Source: Variovorax sp. RA8 (lineage in GTDB: Bacteria; Pseudomonadota; Gammaproteobacteria; Burkholderiales; Burkholderiaceae_C). Taken from it: DNA of 64,000 nucleotides. Made by a program: the position numbers and the translations under genes. Below, piece by piece: positions 45,236 to 53,105 of this stretch (the first letter of the stretch is position 1; every line of letters starts with the position of its first letter). Location: NCBI RefSeq assembly GCF_901827175.1, contig NZ_LR594662.1, positions 2,046,001-2,110,000 of the forward strand, in the 5' to 3' direction. The notes beneath the pieces are model-generated. The model made no database searches. It saw only the letters and a program-made list of their open reading frames with translations, and was not told where the DNA came from.

Positions 45236-46133
45236 CGCCATCATTGCTTCGCCCGTGGCCATGACGCCACCTGCCAACAGTCCCGCGCAGCCGGCCGTCG
45301 TCGCGGCGCCGGCCGCTGCCACGAAGGGCGGCGCCAAGCTCAAGACCAGCGCCTTCAAGGTGCCGGGCGCGGGCTCCAGCGTCACGATCAGCGTGATCAC
45401 CGTGACCGTGCTGGTGGCGCTCTGGTTCGTCGTCACCAACATGGGCTGGGTCAAGCCGCTGTTCCTGCCCTCGCCGCAGGCGGTGGCGCAGCAGTTCTAC
45501 GAGTACGTGACCGGCCAGGCCAACGACAAGCCGCTGTGGCAGCACTTCCTGGCGAGCATGTTCCGCGTGTTCTCGGCCTTCCTGCTGGCTTGCGTGACGG
45601 CCATTCCCATCGGCATCGCCATGGGCATGAGCCGGGTGGCGCGCGGCATCTTCGACCCGCCGCTGGAGTTCTACCGGCCGCTGCCGCCGCTGGCCTACCT
45701 GCCGCTGATCATCATCTGGTTCGGCATCGACGAGCTGCCCAAGGTGCTGCTGATCTTCCTGTCCTGCTTCGCGCCGCTGGCCCTGGCCGCGCGCTCGGGC
45801 ATGCGCAGTGCGTCGCAGGAGCAGATCAACGCCGCCTACTCGATGGGCGCCAGCTACATGCAGGTGATCCGGCACGTGATCCTGCCCTCGGCCTTGCCCG
45901 ACATCCTGGTGGGCATGCGCATCGCGATCGGCTTCGGCTGGACCACGCTGGTGGCGGCGGAAATGGTGGCGGCCAACATGGGGCTGGGGCAGATGGTGCT
46001 CAACGCCTCCAACTTCCTGCGCACCGACATCGTGATCATGGGGATCATCGTGATCGGCGTGGTGGCCTACCTGTTCGACCTGCTGATGCGCTGGCTGGAA
46101 CGTCGGCTGGTCCCGTGGAAGGGACGCATGTAG
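45228..46133 (+). CDS. tauC: taurine-type ABC importer permease
   Basis: A 301-residue permease with a 55-residue Ala/Pro-rich cytoplasmic N-terminus, then six membrane spans and the EAA coupling loop [51 protein letters not shown] is the conserved TauC/SsuC segment. Start ATG 45228 is nested in the end of tauB. It completes the importer; no tauD (the oxygenase used for sulfur scavenging) is present, so use of taurine as nitrogen or carbon source via TauXY is likelier. Confidence 0.85.
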   Translation: MPDAIIASPVAMTPPANSPAQPAVVAAPAAATKGGAKLKTSAFKVPGAGSSVTISVITVTVLVALWFVVTNMGWVKPLFLPSPQAVAQQFYEYVTGQANDKPLWQHFLASMFRVFSAFLLACVTAIPIGIAMGMSRVARGIFDPPLEFYRPLPPLAYLPLIIIWFGIDELPKVLLIFLSCFAPLALAARSGMRSASQEQINAAYSMGASYMQVIRHVILPSALPDILVGMRIAIGFGWTTLVAAEMVAANMGLGQMVLNASNFLRTDIVIMGIIVIGVVAYLFDLLMRWLERRLVPWKGRM

Positions 46134-46140
46134 CGGGCGT

Positions 46141-46854
46141 TCAGGGTGCCGCGGCGCGGCTGGGAATGCCCAGGCCGCGCACGACCGCGGGCCGCGCCAC
46201 GAAGGCCTCGAGCGCGCGCTTCACATGCGGGAAGGCGTGGAATTCCACCAGCTCGCCCGCCTCGTAGAAGCCGACCAGGTTGCGCACCCACGGGAAGGTG
46301 GCGATGTCGGCGATGGTGTACTCGTCGCCCATGATCCAGTCGCGTCCCGCCAGCCGCTTCTCCAGCACGTGGAGCAGCCGTCGGGCCTCCGCCACGTAGC
46401 GGTCGCGCGGGCGCTTGTCGTCGTAGTGCTTGCCGGCGAACTTGTGGAAGAAGCCGACCTGGCCGAACATCGGGCCGATGCCGCCCATCTGGAACATCAG
46501 CCACTCGATGGTTTCGTAGCGCGCGGCGGGATCGGTGGGCAGCAGCTGGCCCGTCTTGTCCGCCAGGTAGATCAGGATCGCGCCGGATTCGAAGAGCGGC
46601 AGCGGCTTGCCGCCGGGGCCGTCGGGGTCGAGGATGGCGGGGATCTTGTTGTTGGGACTGAGTGAGAGGAACTCCGGGGACATCTGGTCGTGCGTCTCGA
46701 AGTTGACCAGGTGGGGTTCGTAGGGGAGGCCGGTCTCCTCGAGCATGATCGAGACCTTGACGCCGTTGGGCGTTGGCAGCGAATAGAGCTGCAGACGGTC
46801 GGGGTGGGCAGCAGGCCACTTCTTGGTGATGGGGTAGGCGGACAGATCGGCCAT
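46141..46854 (-). CDS. glutathione S-transferase family protein (YfcG/YghU-like)
   Basis: A 237-residue GST-fold protein. The thioredoxin-like N-domain begins LQLYSLPTPNGVKVSIMLEE and includes SPNNKIPAILDPDGPGG and the glutathione-binding ESGAILIYLADKTG. The C-domain has MGDEYTIADIATFPWV. The TPNG start and SPNNKIP match the nu-class disulfide-bond oxidoreductases YfcG/YghU. AAGGAG precedes ATG 46854. It is convergent with tauC, 7 bases away, and is probably an independent gene. Confidence 0.85.
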   Translation of the reverse strand: MADLSAYPITKKWPAAHPDRLQLYSLPTPNGVKVSIMLEETGLPYEPHLVNFETHDQMSPEFLSLSPNNKIPAILDPDGPGGKPLPLFESGAILIYLADKTGQLLPTDPAARYETIEWLMFQMGGIGPMFGQVGFFHKFAGKHYDDKRPRDRYVAEARRLLHVLEKRLAGRDWIMGDEYTIADIATFPWVRNLVGFYEAGELVEFHAFPHVKRALEAFVARPAVVRGLGIPSRAAAP

Positions 46855-46904
46855 GGGTTCTCCTTGTTCTCTTGAAGAGGGCATAAGGGCGGATTCTGCC
46901 TCTG

Positions 46905-47250
46905 GTTCGGACTTTTGCTCCCTCTCTCCCTATCCCTGGGATGAGGGTTGGGGGAGGCGCGCGCCATGGCGCGTTGAGTTCCAAGTCCCCTCTGCGCGTG
47001 CCGAGGAGCGGAGCTTTTCGCGGATCAGGGCCGCGCGTGTTTGAGCCGAAGGCGAGTTTGCGCGGACCCCGCGAAAAGCGAGCACCGCAGGTTGCCCGCA
47101 GCGAAGCGGAGGGACGCGCGCAGTGGGGTCGCCTTTTCTTTGGTTACTTTCTTTTGGCGAGACAAAGGAAAGTGACTCGGCTGCCGGGACGACGCCCCGG
47201 CTCCTGCCTCAAACAAGGCGCACCGTACAAACAGAGCCCATAGAGCCCCC
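46905..47250 (+). repeat. dispersed hairpin-rich intergenic repeat
   Basis: The 418 bases between the GST start and the MFS stop hold no gene. They contain two strong inverted repeats: GCTTTTCGCGG/CCGCGAAAAGC (47013-47023 with 47069-47079), and a 14-base stem at about 47143-47176 around CTTTTGGCGAGAC. They also hold a 3' segment (47194-47222) shared with 30170-30198. Such composite elements recur in intergenic regions of Comamonadaceae; that is from memory. No transposase frame is present. Confidence 0.6.
47143..47176 (-). terminator. hairpin likely terminating the GMC-MFS operon
   Basis: Bases 47143-47155 pair with 47164-47176 (about 13-14 pairs including two G-U), leaving a loop of 6-8 bases. 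T-rich flanks on one side and A-rich on the other could make it work in either direction. It lies about 100 bases past the MFS stop. Confidence 0.45.
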
Positions 47251-47272
47251 CGGAGGGAAAGAGAGCAATACC

Positions 47273-48601
47273 TCAGCGCCCCGCCCCACCAGCACTGAAC
47301 GACCGACCCTCCATCTGCCCCGCCCGCTCCGATCTCCCGATCAACCAGGCGCACCAGGCCGACACCGCCCCCGCGAACAGCACGTACATGCAGATCTGCC
47401 AAGGCTGCCCCCCACCCGACTTCAGCAGCGCCGTCGCAATGATGGGCGTGATGCCGGAGGCGAAGATGCCCGAGAACTGGTAGACGAATGAGATCCCCGT
47501 ATACCGCACCTTCGCATCGAAGAGATCGCAGAAAAGCGCCGCCTCGGGCCCGTACACCGAGGCGTAGAGGATGCCGAAGGGCACGATGATCGCGAGCCAG
47601 ATCAGCAGCACGTTGCCGCCGCTGTGCGTCATCAGCCAGAAGCCGGGAAACGCGGCGATGGCCGTGATCAGCGAGCCCCACATGTAGACCTTGGGCCGTC
47701 CCAGCCGGTCGGACAGGCGCCCGAAGAAGGGAATGGTGAAGATCATCACCACCGCCGCTGCCATCACGCCCAGCAGCGCCTCGGTGCGGCTGATCTTGAG
47801 CGTGCTGGTCAGGTAGTTGATGGAGAACACGCCGAAGACATTGAAGAACACGCCGTCGATGTAGCGCGCGCCCATGCCCTTGAGCACGTTGCCGGGGTAG
47901 CGCCTGATCATGTCCATGAAAGGGATGCGCAGCTCGGCGTTGCGCGCCTTCACCGCGGCGAACTCCGGCGTCTCCTGCACATGCAGGCGGATGTACATGC
48001 CCACCGCCACCATCACGCCCGAGATCAGGAAGGCAATGCGCCAGCCCCAGGCCAGGAACTGCTCGTCGGTCAGCAGGAAGGACAGCAGCGCCACCACGCC
48101 CGAGGCCATGCACAGCCCGATCGCCAGGCCGATCTGCGGCAGCGAGGCGTAGAAGCCGCGCTTTTCCTTCGGCGCGTACTCGTAGGCCATGAGCACTGCG
48201 CCGCCCCATTCGCCACCCAGGCCGATGCCTTGCGCCACGCGCAGCAGGAGCAGCAGGATGGGCGCGGCGACGCCGATCTGCGCATAGGTCGGCACCAGCC
48301 CGATGAGGAAGGTGGCCACGCCCATGATCATCAGCGTGAGGATCAGCATGCTCTTGCGGCCGATCTTGTCGCCGAAGTGGCCGAAGATCACGCCGCCCAG
48401 CGGCCGGGTCACGAAGCCGACCGCGAAGGTGGTGTAGGCCAGCAGCGTCGACACCACCGGGTCGCTGCCCGGGAAGTAGAGCTTGTTGAACACGATGCCG
48501 GCCACCACCCCGTAGAGGAAGAAGTCGTACCACTCGATGCTGGCGCCCACCAGCGCCGATGCCACTACGCGTCGAATCGCCTTCTCGTCGGTTGCACTCA
48601 T
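47273..48601 (-). CDS. MFS metabolite:proton symporter (MHS family)
   Basis: A 442-residue transporter with twelve predicted spans. The N-terminus VVASALVGASIEWYDFFLYG, the loop GHFGDKIGRKSML and the GLGGEWGGAVLM motif of span 5 define the metabolite:H+ symporter (ShiA/KgtP-like) group, which imports carboxylates or shikimate-type compounds. It follows the GMC oxidoreductase gene by 62 bases on the same strand; the oxidoreductase may act on the imported compound. The C-terminal tail is cytoplasmic. Confidence 0.87.
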   Translation of the reverse strand: MSATDEKAIRRVVASALVGASIEWYDFFLYGVVAGIVFNKLYFPGSDPVVSTLLAYTTFAVGFVTRPLGGVIFGHFGDKIGRKSMLILTLMIMGVATFLIGLVPTYAQIGVAAPILLLLLRVAQGIGLGGEWGGAVLMAYEYAPKEKRGFYASLPQIGLAIGLCMASGVVALLSFLLTDEQFLAWGWRIAFLISGVMVAVGMYIRLHVQETPEFAAVKARNAELRIPFMDMIRRYPGNVLKGMGARYIDGVFFNVFGVFSINYLTSTLKISRTEALLGVMAAAVVMIFTIPFFGRLSDRLGRPKVYMWGSLITAIAAFPGFWLMTHSGGNVLLIWLAIIVPFGILYASVYGPEAALFCDLFDAKVRYTGISFVYQFSGIFASGITPIIATALLKSGGGQPWQICMYVLFAGAVSAWCAWLIGRSERAGQMEGRSFSAGGAGR

Positions 48602-48663
48602 GTGTTGTCTCCAGTGAAGTATGTCGTTGTGGATGCCCTTTCTGCGAGGGCTGGGAAGGGAAC

Positions 48664-50307
48664 TCAGCGGGCGAGGGCGGTGGCGTCCTCGCGGATCAGG
48701 TCGACGGCTTTCTCGGCCATCATCACGGCCGCCGCATTGGTATTGCCCGAGACCAGCGTGGGCATGACCGAGCAGTCGACCACGCGCAGGCCGCCGACGC
48801 CGTGCACGCGCAGGCGCGCATCGACCACGGCCAGCGGGTCGCTGCCCATGCGGCAGGTGCCGCTCGGGTGGAAGATGGTGGCGCCGTTGTTGCGGCAGAA
48901 CTCGAGCAGGTCGGCGTCGCTCGTCGCGTCCGGCCCCGGCTTGACCTCGCGCCTGACGTAGGGCTGCATCGCCGGCGAGGCCGCGATGGCGCGCGCCGCC
49001 TTCACGCCGGCCACCGCGGTCGCGCGGTCCCGCTCCGTCGACAGGTAGTTGGGTTGCATCTCCGGGGGCTCCGCCGGGTCACGGGAGCGGATGCGGATGT
49101 GGCCGCGCGACTCCGGCCGCAGTTGGCAGATCGACAGCGTGAAGCCCGACCAGGGATGCACCTTGCCACCCGCCATGTCGGCGGACAGCGTGGCCACGTG
49201 GAACTGGATGTCGGGTGTGCTTGCCACCGGCTGCCCGCTTGCATCGGTCTGCGCGCGCATGAAGCAGCCGCCCTGGTTGATGCCTACTGCCAGCGGGCCG
49301 GTGCGATGCATCAGCCATTCGAGGCCCATTTTGGCCTGGCCGATCCAGGAGTTGAGCTGGTCGTTGGTGGTGATCGGCTTGGTGCACTCGTAGCCGAGGC
49401 GGATCTGCAGGTGGTCCTGCAGGTTCTCGCCCACGCCCGGCAGCTCGTGCACCAGCGGCACGCCGCGCTGCTCCAGTAGCGCCCGCGGCCCGATGCCCGA
49501 GAGCTGCAGCAACTGCGGAGACTGGATAGCGCCGGCGCACAGCAGCACCTCCGCGCGGCAGCGCGCGGTCTTCGCCACGCCGGCATGCGTGTAGCGTACG
49601 CCGACCGCGCGGCGGCCCTCGAACACCAGGCCGGTGGCCAGCGCCTCGGTCGCGATGCGAAGGTTGCCGCGACCCTTCGCCGGCCCGAGATAGGCCTTGG
49701 CCGTGCTGCAGCGCCAGCCCTGGTGGGTGGTGAGCTGGTAGTAGCCGGCGCCCTCCTGGTCGGCGCCGTTGAAGTCGTCGGTGCGCTTCACGCTGAGCGG
49801 GCCGATCTGCTGCGCGCCCTCGATGAAGGCCTCGATCAGCTCGTGCTCCGCGCCGATGTCCGAGACCTTGAGCGGGCCGTCCCCGCCATGGAACGCATTG
49901 GCACCGCGCTGGTTGCCTTCGGACTTGATGAAGTAGGGCAGCACGTCGTCATAGCCCCAGCCCGTGTTGCCCAGCGCGGCCCAGTGGTCGTAGTCCTCGC
50001 GCTGGCCGCGGATGTAGATCAGGCCGTTGATCGAGCTGGAGCCGCCCAGCGTCTTGCCGCGCGGCCAATAGATGCGCCGGCCGTTCATGTTCGGGTCCGG
50101 GTCGGTCTCGAAGCGCCAGTTGTAGGTAGAGCTCCACATCGTCTTGCCGTAGCCGATGGGCAGGTGGATCCAGAGCGAGTTGTCGGCCGGCCCCGCCTCC
50201 AGCAGCAGCACCCGCGTCGCCGGGTCTTCGCTGAGCCGCCCGGCCAGCACGCAGCCGGCCGAGCCGGCACCCACGACGATGTAATCGAACTCTTCTTCAA
50301 AGGGCAT
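48664..50307 (-). CDS. GMC-family FAD oxidoreductase (choline dehydrogenase-like)
   Basis: A 547-residue GMC oxidoreductase. FAD motif VVGAGSAGCVLA (11-22), the GMC signature I region PRGKTLGGSSSINGLIYIRG, signature II GAIQSPQLLQLSGIGP, and a C-terminal HPSGTCRMG with the catalytic His; the second His position reads SGNTNAAAV, Asn being usual in alcohol dehydrogenases. The family oxidises primary alcohols such as choline or alkyl/aryl alcohols. It is divergent from the IclR gene across 93 bases that hold a palindromic operator, so IclR control is likely. Start ATG 50307 is chosen over ATG 50331 by family alignment. Confidence 0.87.
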   Translation of the reverse strand: MPFEEEFDYIVVGAGSAGCVLAGRLSEDPATRVLLLEAGPADNSLWIHLPIGYGKTMWSSTYNWRFETDPDPNMNGRRIYWPRGKTLGGSSSINGLIYIRGQREDYDHWAALGNTGWGYDDVLPYFIKSEGNQRGANAFHGGDGPLKVSDIGAEHELIEAFIEGAQQIGPLSVKRTDDFNGADQEGAGYYQLTTHQGWRCSTAKAYLGPAKGRGNLRIATEALATGLVFEGRRAVGVRYTHAGVAKTARCRAEVLLCAGAIQSPQLLQLSGIGPRALLEQRGVPLVHELPGVGENLQDHLQIRLGYECTKPITTNDQLNSWIGQAKMGLEWLMHRTGPLAVGINQGGCFMRAQTDASGQPVASTPDIQFHVATLSADMAGGKVHPWSGFTLSICQLRPESRGHIRIRSRDPAEPPEMQPNYLSTERDRATAVAGVKAARAIAASPAMQPYVRREVKPGPDATSDADLLEFCRNNGATIFHPSGTCRMGSDPLAVVDARLRVHGVGGLRVVDCSVMPTLVSGNTNAAAVMMAEKAVDLIREDATALAR

Positions 50308-50366
50308 GCAGGGCTTCCGGCAATGGAACAATCGCTTCGGCTGCCGATCCTAGGCGATGGATTTTC

Positions 50367-50381
50367 GGAACGCAATGTTCC
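50367..50381 (+). promoter_or_regulatory. putative IclR operator
   Basis: GGAAC-GCAAT-GTTCC is a perfect 5-base inverted repeat with a 5-base spacer between the divergent GMC and IclR starts. The TGGAA/TTCCA type is usual for IclR regulators. A half site TGGAAC lies at 50324-50329. A near-identical palindrome occurs at 63394-63408. Confidence 0.65.
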
Positions 50382-50400
50382 ACTTTAGAGGTTTACCCGT

Positions 50401-51246
50401 ATGACGCGTCCTGCGCGAAGCGCTGTTGCTGCACCTGCTGTTGTCTCCAAGAAGCGCCCCGCGGCGCGCGCGTCGGCGCCCGCGGCCCAGGCCGAGGAGC
50501 CGGCGACGGGCTCATCGGCCGAGCGCAGCCTGCGCCTGCTGGCCCTGCTGGCCAACGAAGGTCGCGCGCTGTCGCTGGCCGAACTGGCGGCGCAGCTGTC
50601 GCTGCCCAAGGGCACGGCGCATCGCATCTGCACGCAGCTCCTGGCGACGGGCTTCCTGGCGCGCGATGTGGACGAGCGCATGTTCAGCGTCGGGCCCGCG
50701 CTGCGTCAGCTGGCCTTCGACACGCTGAACCACGGCGTGGTGCGCGGGCTGCGGCACGAGGTGCTGTCGGAGCTGGTGCACCAGGTCGGCGAGACCTGCA
50801 ACTTCACGACGCTCGATGGGGTGCAGGTGCTGTACCTCGACCGCGTCGAGGCGCAATGGCCGCTGCGGCTGACGCTGGATGTGGGCTCGCATGTGCCGCT
50901 GCATTGCACGGCGAGCGGCAAGCTGTTCCTGGCGCAGATGGAGAAGAAGGAGCGCGATGCGGTGATCGGGCAGATCACGCTGGCGCGGATGACTGCCAAC
51001 ACGATCACCGATGCGGACCAGCTGCGGGCCGAGTGCGAGGCGATCGTCAGGCAGGGCTATTCGACGGACCGGGAGGAGTTCATCGCGGGCCTGGTGGCGG
51101 TGGCGGTGCCGGTATTCGATGCGGCGGGCAAGCAGCGCGCCGCCATTGCCGTGCATGCGCCGACCGCGCGGATGACGATGGAGGATGCGATCAAGAGGAT
51201 CGGGGCGTTGAGGGAAGCGGCGGGGAGGATGGCGGGATTGCTCTGA
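50401..51246 (+). CDS. IclR-family transcriptional regulator
   Basis: A 281-residue IclR regulator with an Ala/Pro-rich 35-residue lead, a winged helix at about 40-95 (LSLAELAAQLSLPKGTAHRICTQL) and the effector-binding GAF-like domain (GETCNFTTLDGVQVLYLDRVE, LHCTASGKLFLAQM, GLVAVAVPVFDAAGKQRAAIAV). It is divergent from the GMC/MFS operon and probably represses it, with an aromatic or carboxylate inducer. ATG 50401 directly follows the operator region. Confidence 0.88.
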   Translation: MTRPARSAVAAPAVVSKKRPAARASAPAAQAEEPATGSSAERSLRLLALLANEGRALSLAELAAQLSLPKGTAHRICTQLLATGFLARDVDERMFSVGPALRQLAFDTLNHGVVRGLRHEVLSELVHQVGETCNFTTLDGVQVLYLDRVEAQWPLRLTLDVGSHVPLHCTASGKLFLAQMEKKERDAVIGQITLARMTANTITDADQLRAECEAIVRQGYSTDREEFIAGLVAVAVPVFDAAGKQRAAIAVHAPTARMTMEDAIKRIGALREAAGRMAGLL

Positions 51247-51265
51247 GACATAAGGCGGCGAGACC

Positions 51266-52171
51266 TCACAGCCGCTCGCAGAAATCCATCAGGTGGTTGC
51301 GAAACCAGCGGTGGCTTGCATCGCGCTCGGCCACCTCGTGCCAGATGAGGTAGACGGGAAAGCTGGGCATGCGCAGCGGCACCGCGTGCGATTTGAGGCG
51401 GAAGTGATCGGCATACAGGTGTGCCATGCGCCGCGGCAGCGTGCAGATCATGTCGGAGGTCTGCACCATCACCGGCATCGACAGGAAGTGCGGGACGGTC
51501 ACCGCGATCTTGCGGGCGAGGCCGCGCTTGGACAGTGCCAGGTCGATCATGGGCATGGCGTTGGTGCGCGGCGCGAGGACGACGTGGCGCAGCCCGAGGA
51601 AGGTCTCCAGGCCGAGCTTCTCGCCGATCTCCGGGTGGTCGCGCCGCGACAGGCTCAGCAGCGTCTCGGTCAGCACGCACTTGTTCCGGTAGGCCGGCTC
51701 CTGCGGCACGAAGTAGTCCAGCGCCAGGTCCACGGCACCGTCGCGCAGCTCGCCCTTGAGCTGCGCACTGGGCTCGGGGCGGATCCTGATGCGGATGCGC
51801 GGTGCCACCTTGGCCAGCCAGTCCACGAAGCGCGGCAGGATGATGGTTTCGCCGTAGTCCTCCACCGCGACCACGAATTCGCGGTCCGAGTGCGCGAAGT
51901 CGAAGTCGCCGTCCCCGCGCAGGCCGCGTTCCAGCGCATCCAGCGCCTGGCGGATCGGCTCGGCCAGCGTCTTGGCGCGCGAGGTCGGCACCATGCCCTG
52001 GCCGCTGCGCTCGAACAGCGGATCCCCCAACCGGTCGCGCAGCCGGCCCAGCGCGTTGCTCACCGTCGGCTGCGAAAGGTGCAGCGTGCGCGCGGCCTTG
52101 GAGATGCTGCGCTCCTTGTAGACGGCGTCGAAGATCACCAGGAGATTGAGGTCCAGCGAGCGGAGGTTCAT
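51266..52171 (-). CDS. LysR-family regulator (NodD/SyrM-like group)
   Basis: A 301-residue LysR regulator that starts MNLRSLDLNLLVIFDAVYKE, the form typical of NodD/NahR-type members, followed by the helix RSISKAARTLHLSQPTVSNAL. The effector domain has VAVEDYGETIILPRFVDWL and PEPSAQLKGELRDGAVDLALDY. It is divergent from the acyl-CoA operon across 106 bases with a palindrome, and is its likely activator. ATG 52171 is chosen; the frame is open upstream but lacks similarity there. It converges with the IclR gene, leaving 19 bases. Confidence 0.88.
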   Translation of the reverse strand: MNLRSLDLNLLVIFDAVYKERSISKAARTLHLSQPTVSNALGRLRDRLGDPLFERSGQGMVPTSRAKTLAEPIRQALDALERGLRGDGDFDFAHSDREFVVAVEDYGETIILPRFVDWLAKVAPRIRIRIRPEPSAQLKGELRDGAVDLALDYFVPQEPAYRNKCVLTETLLSLSRRDHPEIGEKLGLETFLGLRHVVLAPRTNAMPMIDLALSKRGLARKIAVTVPHFLSMPVMVQTSDMICTLPRRMAHLYADHFRLKSHAVPLRMPSFPVYLIWHEVAERDASHRWFRNHLMDFCERL

Positions 52172-52189
52172 GGTTCGCAATGCTATTTG

Positions 52190-52203
52190 GAATATGAATA
52201 TTC
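52190..52203 (+). promoter_or_regulatory. palindrome in LysR / acyl-CoA operon intergenic region
   Basis: GAATAT-GA-ATATTC is a perfect 6-base inverted repeat, 19 bases upstream of the LysR start. TTCGCAAT occurs on both sides (52174-52181 and 52202-52209). It is an AT-rich island in a GC-rich context and is the best candidate LysR binding site. Confidence 0.5.
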
Positions 52204-52277
52204 GCAATTCAACAATGAAAGTAGCCGAATGACCTGACCCTCTGAACAATGCGCTGCATACCCAAGGAGACAAGCGC

Positions 52278-53060
52278 ATGACAGAGGCCGCAGCCACCGT
52301 GCTGATGGACCGCCCGCTCGATGGCGTGGCGCGCCTGAAACTGAACCGCCCCGAAGCGCGCAACGCGCTGAACCAGGCGTTGCGTCGCGCGCTGGCCGAG
52401 GCTTTCGCGCAACTGGACCAGGACGAGAGCGTGCGCTGCGTCCTGCTGTGCGGCGGCAGCCATTGCTTCGCCGCCGGCGCGGACATCAAGGAGATCGCCG
52501 CGCTCGGTGCGAGCGAGGTCTGGCGCCTGGCGGTGCCGCGCTATTGGAAGCCCATCGCCGAGTTCTCCAAGCCGCTGATTGCGGCCGTGGCCGGCCCTGC
52601 GCTGGGCGGTGGCTGCGAGCTCGCGCTGCATGCCGATGTGATCGTGGCCGCGCGCAGCGCCCGGTTCGGCCAGCCCGAGGTGACGGTCGGCATCATGCCC
52701 GGCGGCGGTGCGACCCAGCGCCTGATGAAGACGGTCGGCAAGTACCGCGCGATGAAGCTCATGCTCACCGGCGAAGCGGTGGGCGCCGACGAGGCGCTGG
52801 CCATGGGCATGGTCAGCGAAGTCGTCGACGACGAGGCGCTCGAAGCGCGCGCGCTCGAGCTCGCCGCGCTCATCGCCGCGCGCCCGCCGATGGCGCTGCG
52901 GTTGCTCAAGGAGGTCGCGCTGGCCGGCGCGGACGCGCCGCTCTCGGCCGGGCTCCTGCTGGAGCGTCGCGCCTTCGAACTGCTGTTCGACAGCAGCGAC
53001 CAGAAGGAAGGCATGCAGGCCTTCTCCGAGCGCCGCGTCCCCCGCTTTGCCGGGCGCTGA
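52278..53060 (+). CDS. enoyl-CoA hydratase/isomerase family protein
   Basis: A 260-residue crotonase-fold enzyme. NRPEARNALNQALRRAL, AFAAGADIKEI-type oxyanion sequence (CFAAGADIKEIAAL), GPALGGGCELALHADV and the acid segment FGQPEVTVGIMPGGGATQRL carry both usual glutamates. It hydrates 2-enoyl-CoA thioesters. It is the first gene of a six-gene operon, divergent from the LysR regulator; AAGGAG precedes ATG 52278. Confidence 0.88.
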   Translation: MTEAAATVLMDRPLDGVARLKLNRPEARNALNQALRRALAEAFAQLDQDESVRCVLLCGGSHCFAAGADIKEIAALGASEVWRLAVPRYWKPIAEFSKPLIAAVAGPALGGGCELALHADVIVAARSARFGQPEVTVGIMPGGGATQRLMKTVGKYRAMKLMLTGEAVGADEALAMGMVSEVVDDEALEARALELAALIAARPPMALRLLKEVALAGADAPLSAGLLLERRAFELLFDSSDQKEGMQAFSERRVPRFAGR

Positions 53061-53105
53061 GCCGCTCCCCGCCGAATTTCACTGACCGACAAAGGAAAAG
53101 ACTTC

